Shown: positions 52,104 through 61,119, counted from the stretch's first letter. The stretch is 64,000 nucleotides of DNA from Demequina flava (GCF_000975035.1 NZ_BBRA01000002.1:493862-557861); one strand, 5' to 3'. Program-made: numbers and translations. Notes: generated from the sequence alone by a model not told the origin.

Positions 52104-53288
52104 ATGCAGTTCGGCATCATGTCCGTCTCGGACATCACCCGCGATCCAGTCAATGACTACACGCCCTCAGAGGCCGAGCGCATCAAGAACGTCGCACGCA
52201 TCGCACTGAAGGCTGAGGAAGTGGGCCTCGACGTCTTCGCCATTGGCGAGCACCACAATCCACCGTTTTTCTCGTCGTCACCGACCACGCTCTTGGCGCA
52301 TATCGCCGCCCAAACGGAGCACCTCACCGTCACAACCTCGACGACGCTCATCACCACGAATGACCCGGTGCGGATCGCGGAGGAGTACGCGATGCTGCAG
52401 CACCTCTCAGGTGGCCGTATGGACCTGATGCTGGGCCGCGGAAACACGGGCCCCGTGTACCCGTGGTTCGGTCAGGACATTCGCCAAGGCCTGCCGCTCG
52501 CGCTCGAGAACTACAACCTGCTGCACCGCCTGTGGCGTGAGGACGTCGTGGATTGGACCGGCAACTACCGCGGCCCGCTCCAAGGCTTCACGTCCACACC
52601 GCGACCGCTGGACGACGTCCCGCCCTTCGTCTGGCACGGCTCTATTCGCACCCCTGAGATTGCCGAGCAGGCCGCGTACTACGGCAACGGCTTCTTCGCC
52701 AACCACATCTTCTGGCCCAAAGAGCACACGCAGCGCATGGTGCAGTTCTACCGCCAGCGGTTCGAGCACTACGGACACGGCAACCAGGCGGAGGCAATTG
52801 TGGGACTTGGCGGCCAGACCTTCATCGGCAAGACCAGTCAAGAGGCGCGGGACAAGTTCCGCCCGTACTTCAATGAGGCACCTGTTTACGGGCACGGCCC
52901 GTCGCTGGACGACTTCTCCTCCCAGACTCCGCTGGCGGTCGGATCGGTCCAAGAGGTGATCGACAAGACACTCGAGTTCCGCGAGTACGTCGGCGACTAC
53001 CAGCGTCAATTGTTCCTGGTCGATCACGCAGGCCTTCCCGTCGAGATGGTCCTCGAGCAGCTCGAGTTCCTCGGCAACGAAGTGGTCCCCGTGCTCCGCA
53101 AGGAGACTGAATCGCGACGCGCACCGGGCGTCCCCAACGCCCCCACGCACGCGAGCATGGTGCACGCCAAGTACGGCGACGCCGAGCCGCGCCAGCCGCG
53201 CCCCAACGCCAACCGTGGCGACAACGTCACCGGAGCCTCGCCGTACCAGGACTCCGAGGGCACCCAAGCGATCTACCCGTCGATGTGA
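52104..53288 (+). CDS. LLM-class flavin-dependent oxidoreductase (CE1758 type)
   Basis: 394 residues, starting at the ATG at 52104 with AGGAGG upstream. A luciferase-like TIM barrel: MQFGIMSVSDITRDPVNDY, DVFAIGEHHNPPFFSSSPTT, RMDLMLGRGNTGPVYPWFG and PFVWHGSIRTPEIAEQAAYY. It matches the CE1758 subfamily, which is encoded next to a CE1759 subfamily FMN reductase. It should oxidise an unknown substrate with FMNH2 from that partner. The operon is LLM, marR, reductase. Confidence 0.9.
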   Translation: MQFGIMSVSDITRDPVNDYTPSEAERIKNVARIALKAEEVGLDVFAIGEHHNPPFFSSSPTTLLAHIAAQTEHLTVTTSTTLITTNDPVRIAEEYAMLQHLSGGRMDLMLGRGNTGPVYPWFGQDIRQGLPLALENYNLLHRLWREDVVDWTGNYRGPLQGFTSTPRPLDDVPPFVWHGSIRTPEIAEQAAYYGNGFFANHIFWPKEHTQRMVQFYRQRFEHYGHGNQAEAIVGLGGQTFIGKTSQEARDKFRPYFNEAPVYGHGPSLDDFSSQTPLAVGSVQEVIDKTLEFREYVGDYQRQLFLVDHAGLPVEMVLEQLEFLGNEVVPVLRKETESRRAPGVPNAPTHASMVHAKYGDAEPRQPRPNANRGDNVTGASPYQDSEGTQAIYPSM

Positions 53289-53296
53289 GGCGTGAC

Positions 53297-53761
53297 ATGA
53301 CCACCGCACCGCTGCGCCGCAACAAGACTGTTGCCGCCAATCACGCATGGGAATCGTCGATGACGGCCCACGCCGTCCTGATGCGCCGCTTCGCCGCCCA
53401 GGACGTCTGGGAGAGCCTGAGTCAGCGCGAATATGACGTGCTGTACACGCTTTCTAAGGCAGACGGGCCGATGCGCCTGACGGCCCTGAGTGACAACGTC
53501 CTGCTCAGTCAGCCAGCCCTGTCACGCATGGTGGACCGGCTTGTCTCCAGAGGCTTGGTTAGTCGGTGCGCCGATCCGGGCGATGCTCGGGCCTCCCACC
53601 TTTCACTCACTCCTGACGGAGTCGCTCTCCAGCGCTCAGTCGGCCGCAAGCATGGAGCAGCGGTCGCAGCGACCATGACAGCCGCTTTGAGCGACGACGA
53701 CCTCGCAACTCTTGAACGCATCAACCGGACACTTATCTCACACGCAAAGAAGGAGTCATGA
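53297..53761 (+). CDS. MarR family transcriptional regulator
   Basis: 154 residues from the ATG at 53297; a GTG at 53285 overlapping the previous stop is possible. The winged helix has VLYTLSKADGPMRLTALSDN, LLSQPALSRMVDRLVSRGLV and RCADPGDARASHLSLTPDG. Encoded between the oxygenase and the reductase, it is the probable ligand-sensing repressor acting on the palindrome at 52033-52052. Its stop overlaps the reductase start. Confidence 0.92.
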   Translation: MTTAPLRRNKTVAANHAWESSMTAHAVLMRRFAAQDVWESLSQREYDVLYTLSKADGPMRLTALSDNVLLSQPALSRMVDRLVSRGLVSRCADPGDARASHLSLTPDGVALQRSVGRKHGAAVAATMTAALSDDDLATLERINRTLISHAKKES

Positions 53762-54456
53762 ACGCCGACCCCACCCGCCTCGTCGTCGTCTCCGCGGGGG
53801 CGTCTAACCCCTCGTCAACACGCATGCTCGCCGACCGCATCGCACAGCGCGTGACGTCGCGTGGACGCGAGGGCGGTCATGACATCGCGGTAGAAGTGAT
53901 CGAAGTCCGCGAACTGCTCCCCGAGCTCCCGCAGGCATTGTCCAGCCGCTTTATGGGACCGGCCTTCACCCGAGCCATCGAGGCACTCACGCGCGCGGAC
54001 GGCATCATCGCGGCCACACCCGTCTACAAGGCGGCAGCTTCCGCCGCGTTCACCGGCTTCTTTCAGGTTCTCGAGGACGACCTCCTCATCGGCAAGCCCA
54101 TGGTGCTCGCGGCCACGGCAGGGACGTCCCGCCACTCTCTGGTCGCCGACACCGAGATGCGCTCGCTGTTCGCCTACATGCGCGCGCTTCCCGTCCCCAC
54201 GAGCCTGTTCGCCGCACCCGAGGACATGAACAGCGAGGGCCTCGGCTCGCGGATCGACAGAGCCGCTCGCGAACTCACGGCCCTCATGGCAGCCGGGTTC
54301 GCAGACGCTGTGCGTGGCGACACGTGGCATCACTACAGCCACGAGTTCGGCTCGGCCGCGAATGCGGAGGCAAGTGTGGACTTTGATTCTGACCTGATGA
54401 AGCTCGCCACGGGCGGCACCCTCTCCCGCCCGAAGTCGCAAGAAAAAGCCGAGTAA
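53758..54456 (+). CDS. NAD(P)H-dependent FMN reductase (CE1759 type)
   Basis: 232 residues. Flavodoxin-like fold: LVVVSAGASNPSSTRMLADR at the N-terminus, DGIIAATPVYKAAASAAFTG as the flavin-binding loop, and MVLAATAGTSRHSLVADTEM. It matches the reductase half of the CE1758/CE1759 two-component system and should supply reduced FMN to the LLM oxygenase. ATGA overlap with marR at 53758. Confidence 0.9.
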   Translation: MNADPTRLVVVSAGASNPSSTRMLADRIAQRVTSRGREGGHDIAVEVIEVRELLPELPQALSSRFMGPAFTRAIEALTRADGIIAATPVYKAAASAAFTGFFQVLEDDLLIGKPMVLAATAGTSRHSLVADTEMRSLFAYMRALPVPTSLFAAPEDMNSEGLGSRIDRAARELTALMAAGFADAVRGDTWHHYSHEFGSAANAEASVDFDSDLMKLATGGTLSRPKSQEKAE

Positions 54457-54584
54457 TCATGACAGACAAGTGACGAAGTGATGAGATTCACACCCCGGCA
54501 GGTCACAATGCGATTGCGACGGGCACAACCCGCCAAGATCGGGCGTTAGGGTCAACAACAGCCCCCGTCGAGGTGAGGAGAAAC

Positions 54585-54884
54585 GTGAGCGAGCAACAGG
54601 CCACGACAGTGCGCAATGACGATGCCGCTCGGTACGAGTACCGAGCCGACCGAGACGTGCTCGGTTACATCGACTTCCGGCTGGAAGGCGACGCGACTGT
54701 GCTTGTCCACACCGAGGTTCCCGAAGAGTTCCGCGGCACCGGCATCGCTCGCGAGCTCGCCGCTGGCGCACTCAAGGACCTGGCATATCGCGACGCCGTC
54801 GTGGTGCCGGTTTGCCCATACCTCGCGAGGTACCTCCACCGGTGCGAGTCGTGCGAGGTCGAGGTTCGCTGGCCTCAGCGCTAG
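54585..54884 (+). CDS. Small GNAT-like N-acetyltransferase
   Basis: 99 residues from the GTG at 54585, with GAGGAG 4-10 bases upstream. It has the compact GNAT core of the COG2388/YjdJ type: LGYIDFRLEGDATVLVHTEV, then EFRGTGIARELAAGAL (acetyl-CoA loop) and VVVPVCPYLARYLHR. Substrate unknown. Its stop shares CTAG with the stop of the convergent gene, so the two genes overlap by 4 bases at their ends. Confidence 0.85.
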   Translation: MSEQQATTVRNDDAARYEYRADRDVLGYIDFRLEGDATVLVHTEVPEEFRGTGIARELAAGALKDLAYRDAVVVPVCPYLARYLHRCESCEVEVRWPQR

Positions 54885-55510
54885 TTCTGCCCACCTCGCG
54901 CTCGCGCGACAACTCGACCCCGTTGAGAGGTCCAGAACCGGTCGAGCATCTCGGTTAAGTCCTCCTCGTCAGCATCGGCCCCGAACGCCTCGGTGAGCGG
55001 CTCAAACTTCACGCCGTGCGACAGTTCTCCCGCGACCACAGGCGCGAACCCCAGCGCGTCCACCAGGCCGGTGACGGCCGCAACGTCGGCGTCGTCATCC
55101 CCGGCCACTGCCATCCCCAGCCGCTCCGGGTCCCCCGCCGGCCGGGCCAGCTCCTCAAGCGCGTAGCCGCTCAGGTGGTTGAGCGACTTCACGACCCGGG
55201 CTCCCGGAAGAGCCCCTGCCACGATCTCTGACGACGTCGTCATCGGGTCTTCAAACTCAGCGATCTTGCCGTCAAGCTCCCACCAATAGTTCATTGCGTC
55301 GATGACCAGCACGCCGCCCAAGTCCGGAAGGTTGCGATATTGGCGCAGAGGCGTTGCCAGCACCACGGCATCGGCCCTCAGAACCGGCTCCACGGGTCCT
55401 GCGGACCCCGCGATCACTACCTCAATTCCGGCTTCGCGTGCGAGCGCAGCAATGGCCTTGCCGATGCGCCCCGCGCCCAGGATTCCGAGCGAGTCAATGA
55501 TGGAAGTCAC
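54881..55510 (-). CDS. NAD(P)-binding F420-dependent NADP reductase-like protein
   Basis: 209 residues from the GTG at 55510, 7 bases after TACAGT (leaderless). An N-terminal Rossmann motif SLGILGAGRIGKAIAALARE is followed by DAVVLATPLRQYRNLPDLGG and VVKSLNHLSGYALEELARPA, which match the COG2085 group of NADPH:F420 reductase-like and STEAP-like proteins. Substrate is not determined; the F420 role is only suggested by family resemblance. Divergent from the HAD gene with a 40-base shared promoter region. Confidence 0.82.
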   Translation of the reverse strand: MTSIIDSLGILGAGRIGKAIAALAREAGIEVVIAGSAGPVEPVLRADAVVLATPLRQYRNLPDLGGVLVIDAMNYWWELDGKIAEFEDPMTTSSEIVAGALPGARVVKSLNHLSGYALEELARPAGDPERLGMAVAGDDDADVAAVTGLVDALGFAPVVAGELSHGVKFEPLTEAFGADADEEDLTEMLDRFWTSQRGRVVARARGGQN

Positions 55511-55550
55511 GCCCGCCACTGTATGCGCTGAGCGCAGATAGGCTTTCGCC
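55511..55550. promoter_or_regulatory. Divergent leaderless promoters with central palindrome
   Basis: Minus-strand TACAGT (55523-55518) lies 7 bases from the GTG at 55510; plus-strand TAGGCT (55539-55544) lies 6 bases from the ATG at 55551. Between them TGCGCT-G-AGCGCA (55524-55536) is a perfect palindrome that could bind one regulator of both genes. Confidence 0.55.
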
Positions 55551-56387
55551 ATGCCCTTCTCCCCTGCGCATTCGCGCGCCATCTTCCTTGACGTCGATGG
55601 CACGTATGCCGACCACGGCGTCGTCCCCAAGGCGCACGAGGACGCCGTGCGTGCGGTCCGTGCCAACGGTCACGCCGTGCTGCTGTGCACTGGCCGGCCA
55701 GTCAGCGCAATCTCCCCTCACCTCCTCGCGGCCGGCTTTGACGGAATCGTGAGTGGGGCGGGCGCGCGAGTAGAACTCGGCGACGATGTCTTGGTCGACG
55801 TGCGATTCCCGGCCGACATCGCACGCAGGACAGTCGAGGTCCTCGACCACCACGGCGCTGTCTACGCGCTCGAGAGCCCTGAGGCGATGTATGCCGGCCC
55901 CGAGGTCGACCTGCTGTTGGATTCCAAGACGCCCGGCCCGGAGGTCCCGCCGGAACGCCGCGACGCCTTCGCAATCTTCCGCAAGGCGCTCGAGATCACT
56001 CACGCGCGCGCAGACAAGTCCTATTCCAAGGTGTTCGTCTTTGACTCCGGAGCGCCAATGCGTCAGGTGCTCGACGAGATTGGACCCGAAGTTTCGGCCG
56101 TAGCGGGGTCGAACGAAGCGCTGGGCGAGCGCACGGGCGAGATCCACTTGGCGCACATCACCAAGGCGGTCGGGATGCAGGCCGCGCTGGAGGGCCTGGG
56201 GCTACCGGCCGATGCTTCGGTTGCCGCGGGCGATGGCCCCAACGATCGCGAGATGCTCGCCAGCGCCGGCACTGCAATCGTGGTTGAGGGAGCCTTGCCC
56301 GACCTGATGGCGATGGCCGATCTTGTGGCCGGGCCGCCCAGCACGCACGGCCTTGTGTCAGCATTCACGACACTGGGCCTCATCTAG
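55551..56387 (+). CDS. HAD superfamily Cof-type phosphatase
   Basis: 278 residues. Motif I is AIFLDVDGTYADHGVVPKAH (nucleophile Asp), motif II LLCTGRPVSA, motif III Lys near HITKAVGMQAALEGL, and motif IV VAAGDGPNDREMLASAGTAI. The C2B-type cap lies between. This is a Cof/YidA-like sugar-phosphate or cofactor phosphatase; the substrate cannot be assigned. The second Asp, at the usual general acid position, is present in DVDGT. Confidence 0.92.
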   Translation: MPFSPAHSRAIFLDVDGTYADHGVVPKAHEDAVRAVRANGHAVLLCTGRPVSAISPHLLAAGFDGIVSGAGARVELGDDVLVDVRFPADIARRTVEVLDHHGAVYALESPEAMYAGPEVDLLLDSKTPGPEVPPERRDAFAIFRKALEITHARADKSYSKVFVFDSGAPMRQVLDEIGPEVSAVAGSNEALGERTGEIHLAHITKAVGMQAALEGLGLPADASVAAGDGPNDREMLASAGTAIVVEGALPDLMAMADLVAGPPSTHGLVSAFTTLGLI

Positions 56388-56552
56388 CGCGGCCCACTCC
56401 TCGCCTCGCGGCGAAGCCTCACCACTCGTGGCACAGGGGGGTTACGGCGAGACCGCCTTCAGTGCGACAATGGCTCCCGTTCCCCGCCGTTGCGCGCAGT
56501 CCGTGAGGCCACCGCCCACCCACGCACCGGCCAGAAAGGCTGCACCCCAGCT

Positions 56553-58025
56553 ATGTCGAATTCTGCCGAGCGCACCGCTGTGTCCACCGAGACCACGACA
56601 GCGCGCGACAACCTCGTAATCCGTGTCCTCATCATCTCTGCGTTCACGGTCATCCTTAACGAGACGATCATGGGCGTCGCGATCCCGCACCTCATGGCCG
56701 ATCTCAACATCACGGCCATCGACGCGCAGTGGCTGACGACCGCCTTTCTCCTGACAATGGCCATCGTGATCCCCATCACCGGCTTCTTGTTGCAGCGCTT
56801 CCCCACCAGGCCGCTGTACATCATCGCGATGTCCGTCTTTGTAGCGGGCACTGCCCTCGCCGCGGTCGCGCCTGGCTTCGAGGTCCTCCTCGCCGCGCGC
56901 ATTGTCCAGGCGTGCGGCACCGCCGTCATGTTGCCCCTGCTCATGACCACCGTCATCTCGCTCGTACCAGAGCGCGAACGTGGGCGCCGCATGGGCACCA
57001 TCGGCATGGTCATCTCTGTGGCACCCGCGATTGGCCCCACGATCTCCGGCATCGTGTTGGCGTTCGCGTCGTGGCGATTCCTCTACGTCGCGGTGCTCCC
57101 GGTCGCAATCACGGTGCTGATCTTTGGCATCGTGGCCATGCGAAGCACTAACGAGCCCAAGAAGACGCCACTCGATGTGCTGTCGGTCATCCTGTCCGCG
57201 ATCGGTTTCGGCACCCTGGTGTACGGATTGAGCCTCATTGGCGAATCTGCCGAGGGCGACGTGTTGAAGGCCGTGGGCTACGCAGTACTGGGCGTGGCTG
57301 TCATCGCGTTGTTTGTGTGGCGTCAGACCATTCTCCAGCGTGGGGACCGAGCACTTCTGGATCTACGCACCTTCAAGTCGCGCACCTTCGCGGTGTCGTC
57401 GGCCATGTTCGTGGTTTGCATGGTCTCGCTGTTCGGCACCATCATCCTGATCCCGCTGTACACGCAAGGCGTGCTGGGGCTGAGCGTTCTCAACACCGGA
57501 CTGCTCCTGCTGCCCGGAGGCCTCACGATGGGCCTGCTCGCAACCCCCGTGGGCCGCGCTTACGACAAGATTGGCCCGCGCGCACTGCTCATTCCCGGCA
57601 CGATCTTGGTGGCCACGGCTCTGTGGAGCGCTTCGCTGTTCTTGGGCGATGGGTCGCCCTGGTGGTCCGTTCTCGCCGTACACATGACGATGAGCGTGGG
57701 GTTGGCATTCGTGTTCACTCCGCTGTTCACCGCTTCACTCGGTGCGCTTCCGCGCAAACTGTACGCCCATGGCGCGGCAATCATTTCGACCATTCAGCAG
57801 GTCGCGGCAGCAGCCGGAACCGCGCTGTTCGTTGCCACCATGACCGCCGTGACTCACACTCAGCAAGCAGAAGGCGCCTCGGACGTGTCCGCTCAGGCCA
57901 GCGGGATCCAAACCGCCTTCATGGTGGGCGCGATCCTGGCGACCGTCGGCATCGGACTCGCGACGCTCATCGAACGTCCAGTCTCACAGGACTCGGACGC
58001 CGAGGCGCCCGCCATCGCGCATTAA
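56553..58025 (+). CDS. DHA2-type (EmrB/QacA) MFS drug transporter
   Basis: 490 residues from the ATG at 56553, 14 predicted helices. NETIMGVAIPHLMADLNITA is the DHA2 helix-1 motif; LLQRFPTRPLYIIAMSVFVA the motif A loop; ARIVQACGTAVMLPLLMTTV and GRRMGTIGMVISVAPAIGPT are motif B/C regions. Proton-driven efflux of drugs or toxic metabolites is the family role. No regulator adjoins it. The ribosome-binding site is weak (AAAGG about 13 bases upstream). Confidence 0.9.
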   Translation: MSNSAERTAVSTETTTARDNLVIRVLIISAFTVILNETIMGVAIPHLMADLNITAIDAQWLTTAFLLTMAIVIPITGFLLQRFPTRPLYIIAMSVFVAGTALAAVAPGFEVLLAARIVQACGTAVMLPLLMTTVISLVPERERGRRMGTIGMVISVAPAIGPTISGIVLAFASWRFLYVAVLPVAITVLIFGIVAMRSTNEPKKTPLDVLSVILSAIGFGTLVYGLSLIGESAEGDVLKAVGYAVLGVAVIALFVWRQTILQRGDRALLDLRTFKSRTFAVSSAMFVVCMVSLFGTIILIPLYTQGVLGLSVLNTGLLLLPGGLTMGLLATPVGRAYDKIGPRALLIPGTILVATALWSASLFLGDGSPWWSVLAVHMTMSVGLAFVFTPLFTASLGALPRKLYAHGAAIISTIQQVAAAAGTALFVATMTAVTHTQQAEGASDVSAQASGIQTAFMVGAILATVGIGLATLIERPVSQDSDAEAPAIAH

Positions 58026-58066
58026 CAGAGCGCGTTCGCCTCACCCACGTGACGCCGACGCCAGTG

Positions 58067-58549
58067 CTAACTCACAAAGTCAACCCCGGCATCGGCCCGC
58101 AATGCGGCGCCCACACGGGACTGCATGTCCTCCGACATCTGAGGCATCGCGTCGACGGGGAACCACCTTGCTTCGAGGTTCTCTCCGTCGGCAGGGTGTG
58201 GGTCTCCGCTGATGTAGCGGAAGCGGAACGTGAGATCGAGGTATTGGGCGCGATCGCCGTTGTCGTAGACCGTCTCAGGCAGTGCTCGGACACGCACCAT
58301 CTGCACCGCCTCGGCGACCACATCGGCCTCCTCGAGCACCTCGCGCGCACCGGCGATCGCAGGCTCCTCGCCAGGATCGATGATGCCCGTCACAGGTGTC
58401 CAGGCGCCGGTGTCCGCGCGCTTGACCAACAGGACCTCCGCAGTGGTGTCAGCGCCCTCGCGTAGGACGACGGCGGTTACGCCGGGAAACCACAGCATCG
58501 CGTTGCCGATGGTCTCGCGCAACGACAGGATGAAGTCAGGCGTCGCCAT
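58067..58549 (-). CDS. NUDIX hydrolase
   Basis: 160 residues from the ATG at 58549; a start at 58561 would overlap the upstream gene further. The Nudix box reads GIIDPGEEPAIAGAREVLEEADVV, whose key residues are GxxxxxE and REVLEEAD (stated in pieces). It hydrolyses a nucleoside-diphosphate derivative; the substrate is unknown. It overlaps the SGNH hydrolase by 14 bases on the same strand, so the two are co-expressed. Confidence 0.9.
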   Translation of the reverse strand: MATPDFILSLRETIGNAMLWFPGVTAVVLREGADTTAEVLLVKRADTGAWTPVTGIIDPGEEPAIAGAREVLEEADVVAEAVQMVRVRALPETVYDNGDRAQYLDLTFRFRYISGDPHPADGENLEARWFPVDAMPQMSEDMQSRVGAALRADAGVDFVS

Positions 58550-59315
58550 GAGCAGGCTCATCCCCCGCGGGCATCCGGGTCCAGGTGGGGAACTTCGCGG
58601 TCCGACCATCTCCGGACGACTTGCGCAGAATCCGGCGCCCGAGCCACGGCAGGACGTGAGTGGAGTAGTACTTGGCCTCCACCATGGGTCCCGACTTCGC
58701 GATGTCGTCGTCGGCTGCCGTCGGCAACGGCGTCCGCACGCCCAGTTCCGTCAAGACGCGCGCCGCCACTCGTGAGTGACCAAGCGCATTGAGGTGCAGG
58801 CGATCGGGAGACCAATAGGGGGCCCGCCGCAGTTCCTCGTCGCTCCAGTTGTCGACGAAGCGCTGCTGCGGCCTGCGGTTGAGGAGCTCGTCCGTCGCGT
58901 CGAGGTATATGTCGCCGCGTTTGCTCATCATCGAGCCGCGCGGCAGGCGGTCCGTGGGGTCCGCTCCTGAAAGCATGAGGAGTTCGACGCCCTCCTGGTC
59001 GCAGCGCCGAATAGTGCGCTCCACCAAGCCCATGATGCGTTCCAAGTTGAAGCCAGGACGCATCATGTCGTTGCCGCCACCGTTAAACGTGATCAACGTG
59101 GGCTTGGGATCCAGTGCGAGTACTGCTTCCAGCTGATCGTGAACGATGGGGTCGATCAGCTTGCCGCGGATTGCGACGTTGACGTAGTCGACCGGCTCGT
59201 CGAGGCCCGCACCCAGGCCTGCGGCCACAAGGTCGGCCCAGCCACGCACCGATCCATCAGGGAGTTCATCCCCCACGCCCTCGGTGAAACTGTCTCCAAT
59301 GGAAGCAATACGCAT
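58536..59315 (-). CDS. SGNH/GDSL hydrolase
   Basis: 259 residues, cytoplasmic. RIASIGDSFTEGVGDELPDG holds the catalytic Ser, TFNGGGNDMMRPGF the Asn, and SPDRLHLNALGHSRVA the His. The middle half is unlike the SGNH protein at 44077-44907 except for these blocks. The C-terminus is basic. The start at 59315 is supported by TAGCAT 6 bases upstream (leaderless). Acyl substrate unknown. Confidence 0.9.
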   Translation of the reverse strand: MRIASIGDSFTEGVGDELPDGSVRGWADLVAAGLGAGLDEPVDYVNVAIRGKLIDPIVHDQLEAVLALDPKPTLITFNGGGNDMMRPGFNLERIMGLVERTIRRCDQEGVELLMLSGADPTDRLPRGSMMSKRGDIYLDATDELLNRRPQQRFVDNWSDEELRRAPYWSPDRLHLNALGHSRVAARVLTELGVRTPLPTAADDDIAKSGPMVEAKYYSTHVLPWLGRRILRKSSGDGRTAKFPTWTRMPAGDEPAHGDA

Positions 59316-59440
59316 TCGTTGATGCTAACCCCGAACAGGGCCGATGCTGTAGTCACCTCTGGTCAGGAGTCACCTGCGCGCGGTGTTGTGGGAGCGATTG
59401 TGGGTCTGGTGGCAATCTCCGCTTGTGCGACGATGGTTTC

Positions 59441-59935
59441 ATGCCTACGTTGACCGATTTCACCGCCACAACGCTCGATGGCTCGGAACGCGCACTGTCC
59501 GACTTCGCCGGTGAGGTCGTGCTCGTCGTCAACACCGCCTCCAAGTGTGGGTTTACCCCGCAATACGGCGGACTCGAAGACCTGCACAAGCGTTACTCGG
59601 ACAGTGGATTCGCCGTGCTGGGGTTTCCGTGCAATCAGTTTGGCCACCAGGAACCTGGCCAGTCCGACGAGATTGTGGAGTTCTGCGACACCACCTACGG
59701 CGTCACGTTTCCGATGTTCGGCAAGATTGACGTCAACGGCAAGCATGCGCATCCGCTGTACATCTGGCTCAAGTCGGAGGCTGGCGGAACGCTCGGCTCT
59801 GCCATCAAGTGGAACTTCACCAAGTTCCTTGTGGGCCGCGACGGCCACGTGATCGCACGCTATGGCTCCAACACCGAGCCCGAGCAGATTGCTGCCGATA
59901 TTGACGCTGCGCTGTCGGACAAGGCCGCCGAATGA
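59441..59935 (+). CDS. Glutathione peroxidase family thiol peroxidase
   Basis: 164 residues from the ATG at 59441. The catalytic tetrad is visible: Cys in NTASKCGFTPQYGGL, Gln in GFPCNQFGHQEP, and Trp-Asn in KWNFTKFLVGRDG. It is the cysteine type, not selenocysteine. Bacterial members of this kind usually take electrons from thioredoxin and reduce peroxides. A GACGAT sits 6 bases upstream of the ATG. Its stop overlaps the next gene. Confidence 0.94.
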   Translation: MPTLTDFTATTLDGSERALSDFAGEVVLVVNTASKCGFTPQYGGLEDLHKRYSDSGFAVLGFPCNQFGHQEPGQSDEIVEFCDTTYGVTFPMFGKIDVNGKHAHPLYIWLKSEAGGTLGSAIKWNFTKFLVGRDGHVIARYGSNTEPEQIAADIDAALSDKAAE

Positions 59936-60369
59936 GCAAACGCAACGTCGAGATGCAGAAGAAGGACCTGCGCGAGCGCGACTGGGAGCTCGCCGCGGAT
60001 GACGACTCGGTGACCGTCTTCCGGTCACGCCGACCGTGGGCGACCTGGGTTCCCGTCCTACTCGTGATCTTGTTCTTCATCAACACGTACCGCGAGGTCG
60101 CGACAACAGACAACCTCCACAACACGATCCTGGCGTCGATCATCTGGGGCGTGGCGCTGCTCGGTCCGGCTGCGTGGATCTTCTGGCTGTGGGGCTACGA
60201 CCGCAAGCGCCCCGTCGCACGCATGATGAACCGCAAGGATGTCGGCGACGGTGTCGCGATTACGCTGCGTGACACCAAAGGGATGCGGCACGACTTCGTG
60301 GTGCCGCCAGATGAGGCCGACAGGCTAGAGCGACTCCTGGGCGCGGCGGGAGAGCCGGCCCAGTCGTAA
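59932..60369 (+). CDS. Two-helix membrane protein of unknown function
   Basis: 145 residues, family not recognised. A charged N-terminus of about 35 residues is followed by two helices (WATWVPVLLVILFFINTY; ILASIIWGVALLGPAAWIFW), a basic cytoplasmic-looking loop (YDRKRPVARMMNRKD) and a C-terminal soluble part of about 45 residues. The ATGA overlap with the glutathione peroxidase means they are co-translated, so a link to oxidative stress is possible. Confidence 0.8.
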   Translation: MSKRNVEMQKKDLRERDWELAADDDSVTVFRSRRPWATWVPVLLVILFFINTYREVATTDNLHNTILASIIWGVALLGPAAWIFWLWGYDRKRPVARMMNRKDVGDGVAITLRDTKGMRHDFVVPPDEADRLERLLGAAGEPAQS

Positions 60370-60398
60370 CGCCGGGCGAAGGCGCGTAGTTTGGCACT

Positions 60399-61067
60399 AT
60401 GAGCGATGCCACTGTGCCGGAAGTTCTCGACGAACTCGCTGCGCTTCACGACCCTAAGATCCTGGCTGTCAACGAGCGCCATGGAGATGACCACGCGGTC
60501 AATCTGACCAAACTCCGTGCGATCGCCAAGCGCATCAAGACAGATCAGGATCTCGCCCTCGAGTTATGGCACACCGGCGACACCGAGGCACGGCTCGTGG
60601 CGCTCCTCATTTGTCGCCCCAAGCAGTTCACGGAGGGCGACTTGGATTCGATGCTCCGCGATGCGCAGCGACCCAAGGTTCGCGATTGGCTCCTGGGCTA
60701 CGTCGTGGCCAAGAGCGCACACATGGAAGCGCTCCGAGTCCTGTGGTTTCACGACGCTGACACTCACGTGCAGGCGGCCGGGTGGGCACTCACGGCTCTT
60801 CGCCTCCGCAAGCGCAACAGCGAAGGGCTCGACCTCACCGCCTTGCTCGACCAGATCGAAACCCAAATGAAGGACGCCCCTGCGGACTTACAGTGGGAGA
60901 TGAATAACGCGCTGGCCTACATCGGCATCGAGCACGAGGACCGCCGCAAGCGTGCACTGACGATCGGCGAGAACCTGGAGGTCCTCAAGGACTACCCCAC
61001 TCCCCCGAACTGCACGTCACCGTATGCCCCTATCTGGATCAATGAGATGGTGAGCCGGCAGTCCTAA
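60399..61067 (+). CDS. AlkD-like DNA alkylation repair (HEAT-repeat) protein
   Basis: 222 residues. Helical repeats: VNLTKLRAIAKRIKTDQDLA, LELWHTGDTEARLVALLICR, VRDWLLGYVVAKSAHMEALR and VQAAGWALTALRLRK. It matches the DNA alkylation repair/AlkD family, which removes bulky or cationic alkyl bases. The catalytic Trp/Asp positions cannot be settled by eye. TAGTTT lies 6 bases before the ATG at 60399, fitting a leaderless transcript. Confidence 0.85.
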   Translation: MSDATVPEVLDELAALHDPKILAVNERHGDDHAVNLTKLRAIAKRIKTDQDLALELWHTGDTEARLVALLICRPKQFTEGDLDSMLRDAQRPKVRDWLLGYVVAKSAHMEALRVLWFHDADTHVQAAGWALTALRLRKRNSEGLDLTALLDQIETQMKDAPADLQWEMNNALAYIGIEHEDRRKRALTIGENLEVLKDYPTPPNCTSPYAPIWINEMVSRQS

Positions 61068-61119
61068 CCGAGTGAGCATCGGCCCGGCGCCCCTCATCAC
61101 TGACCGTCCCAGAAACAGC

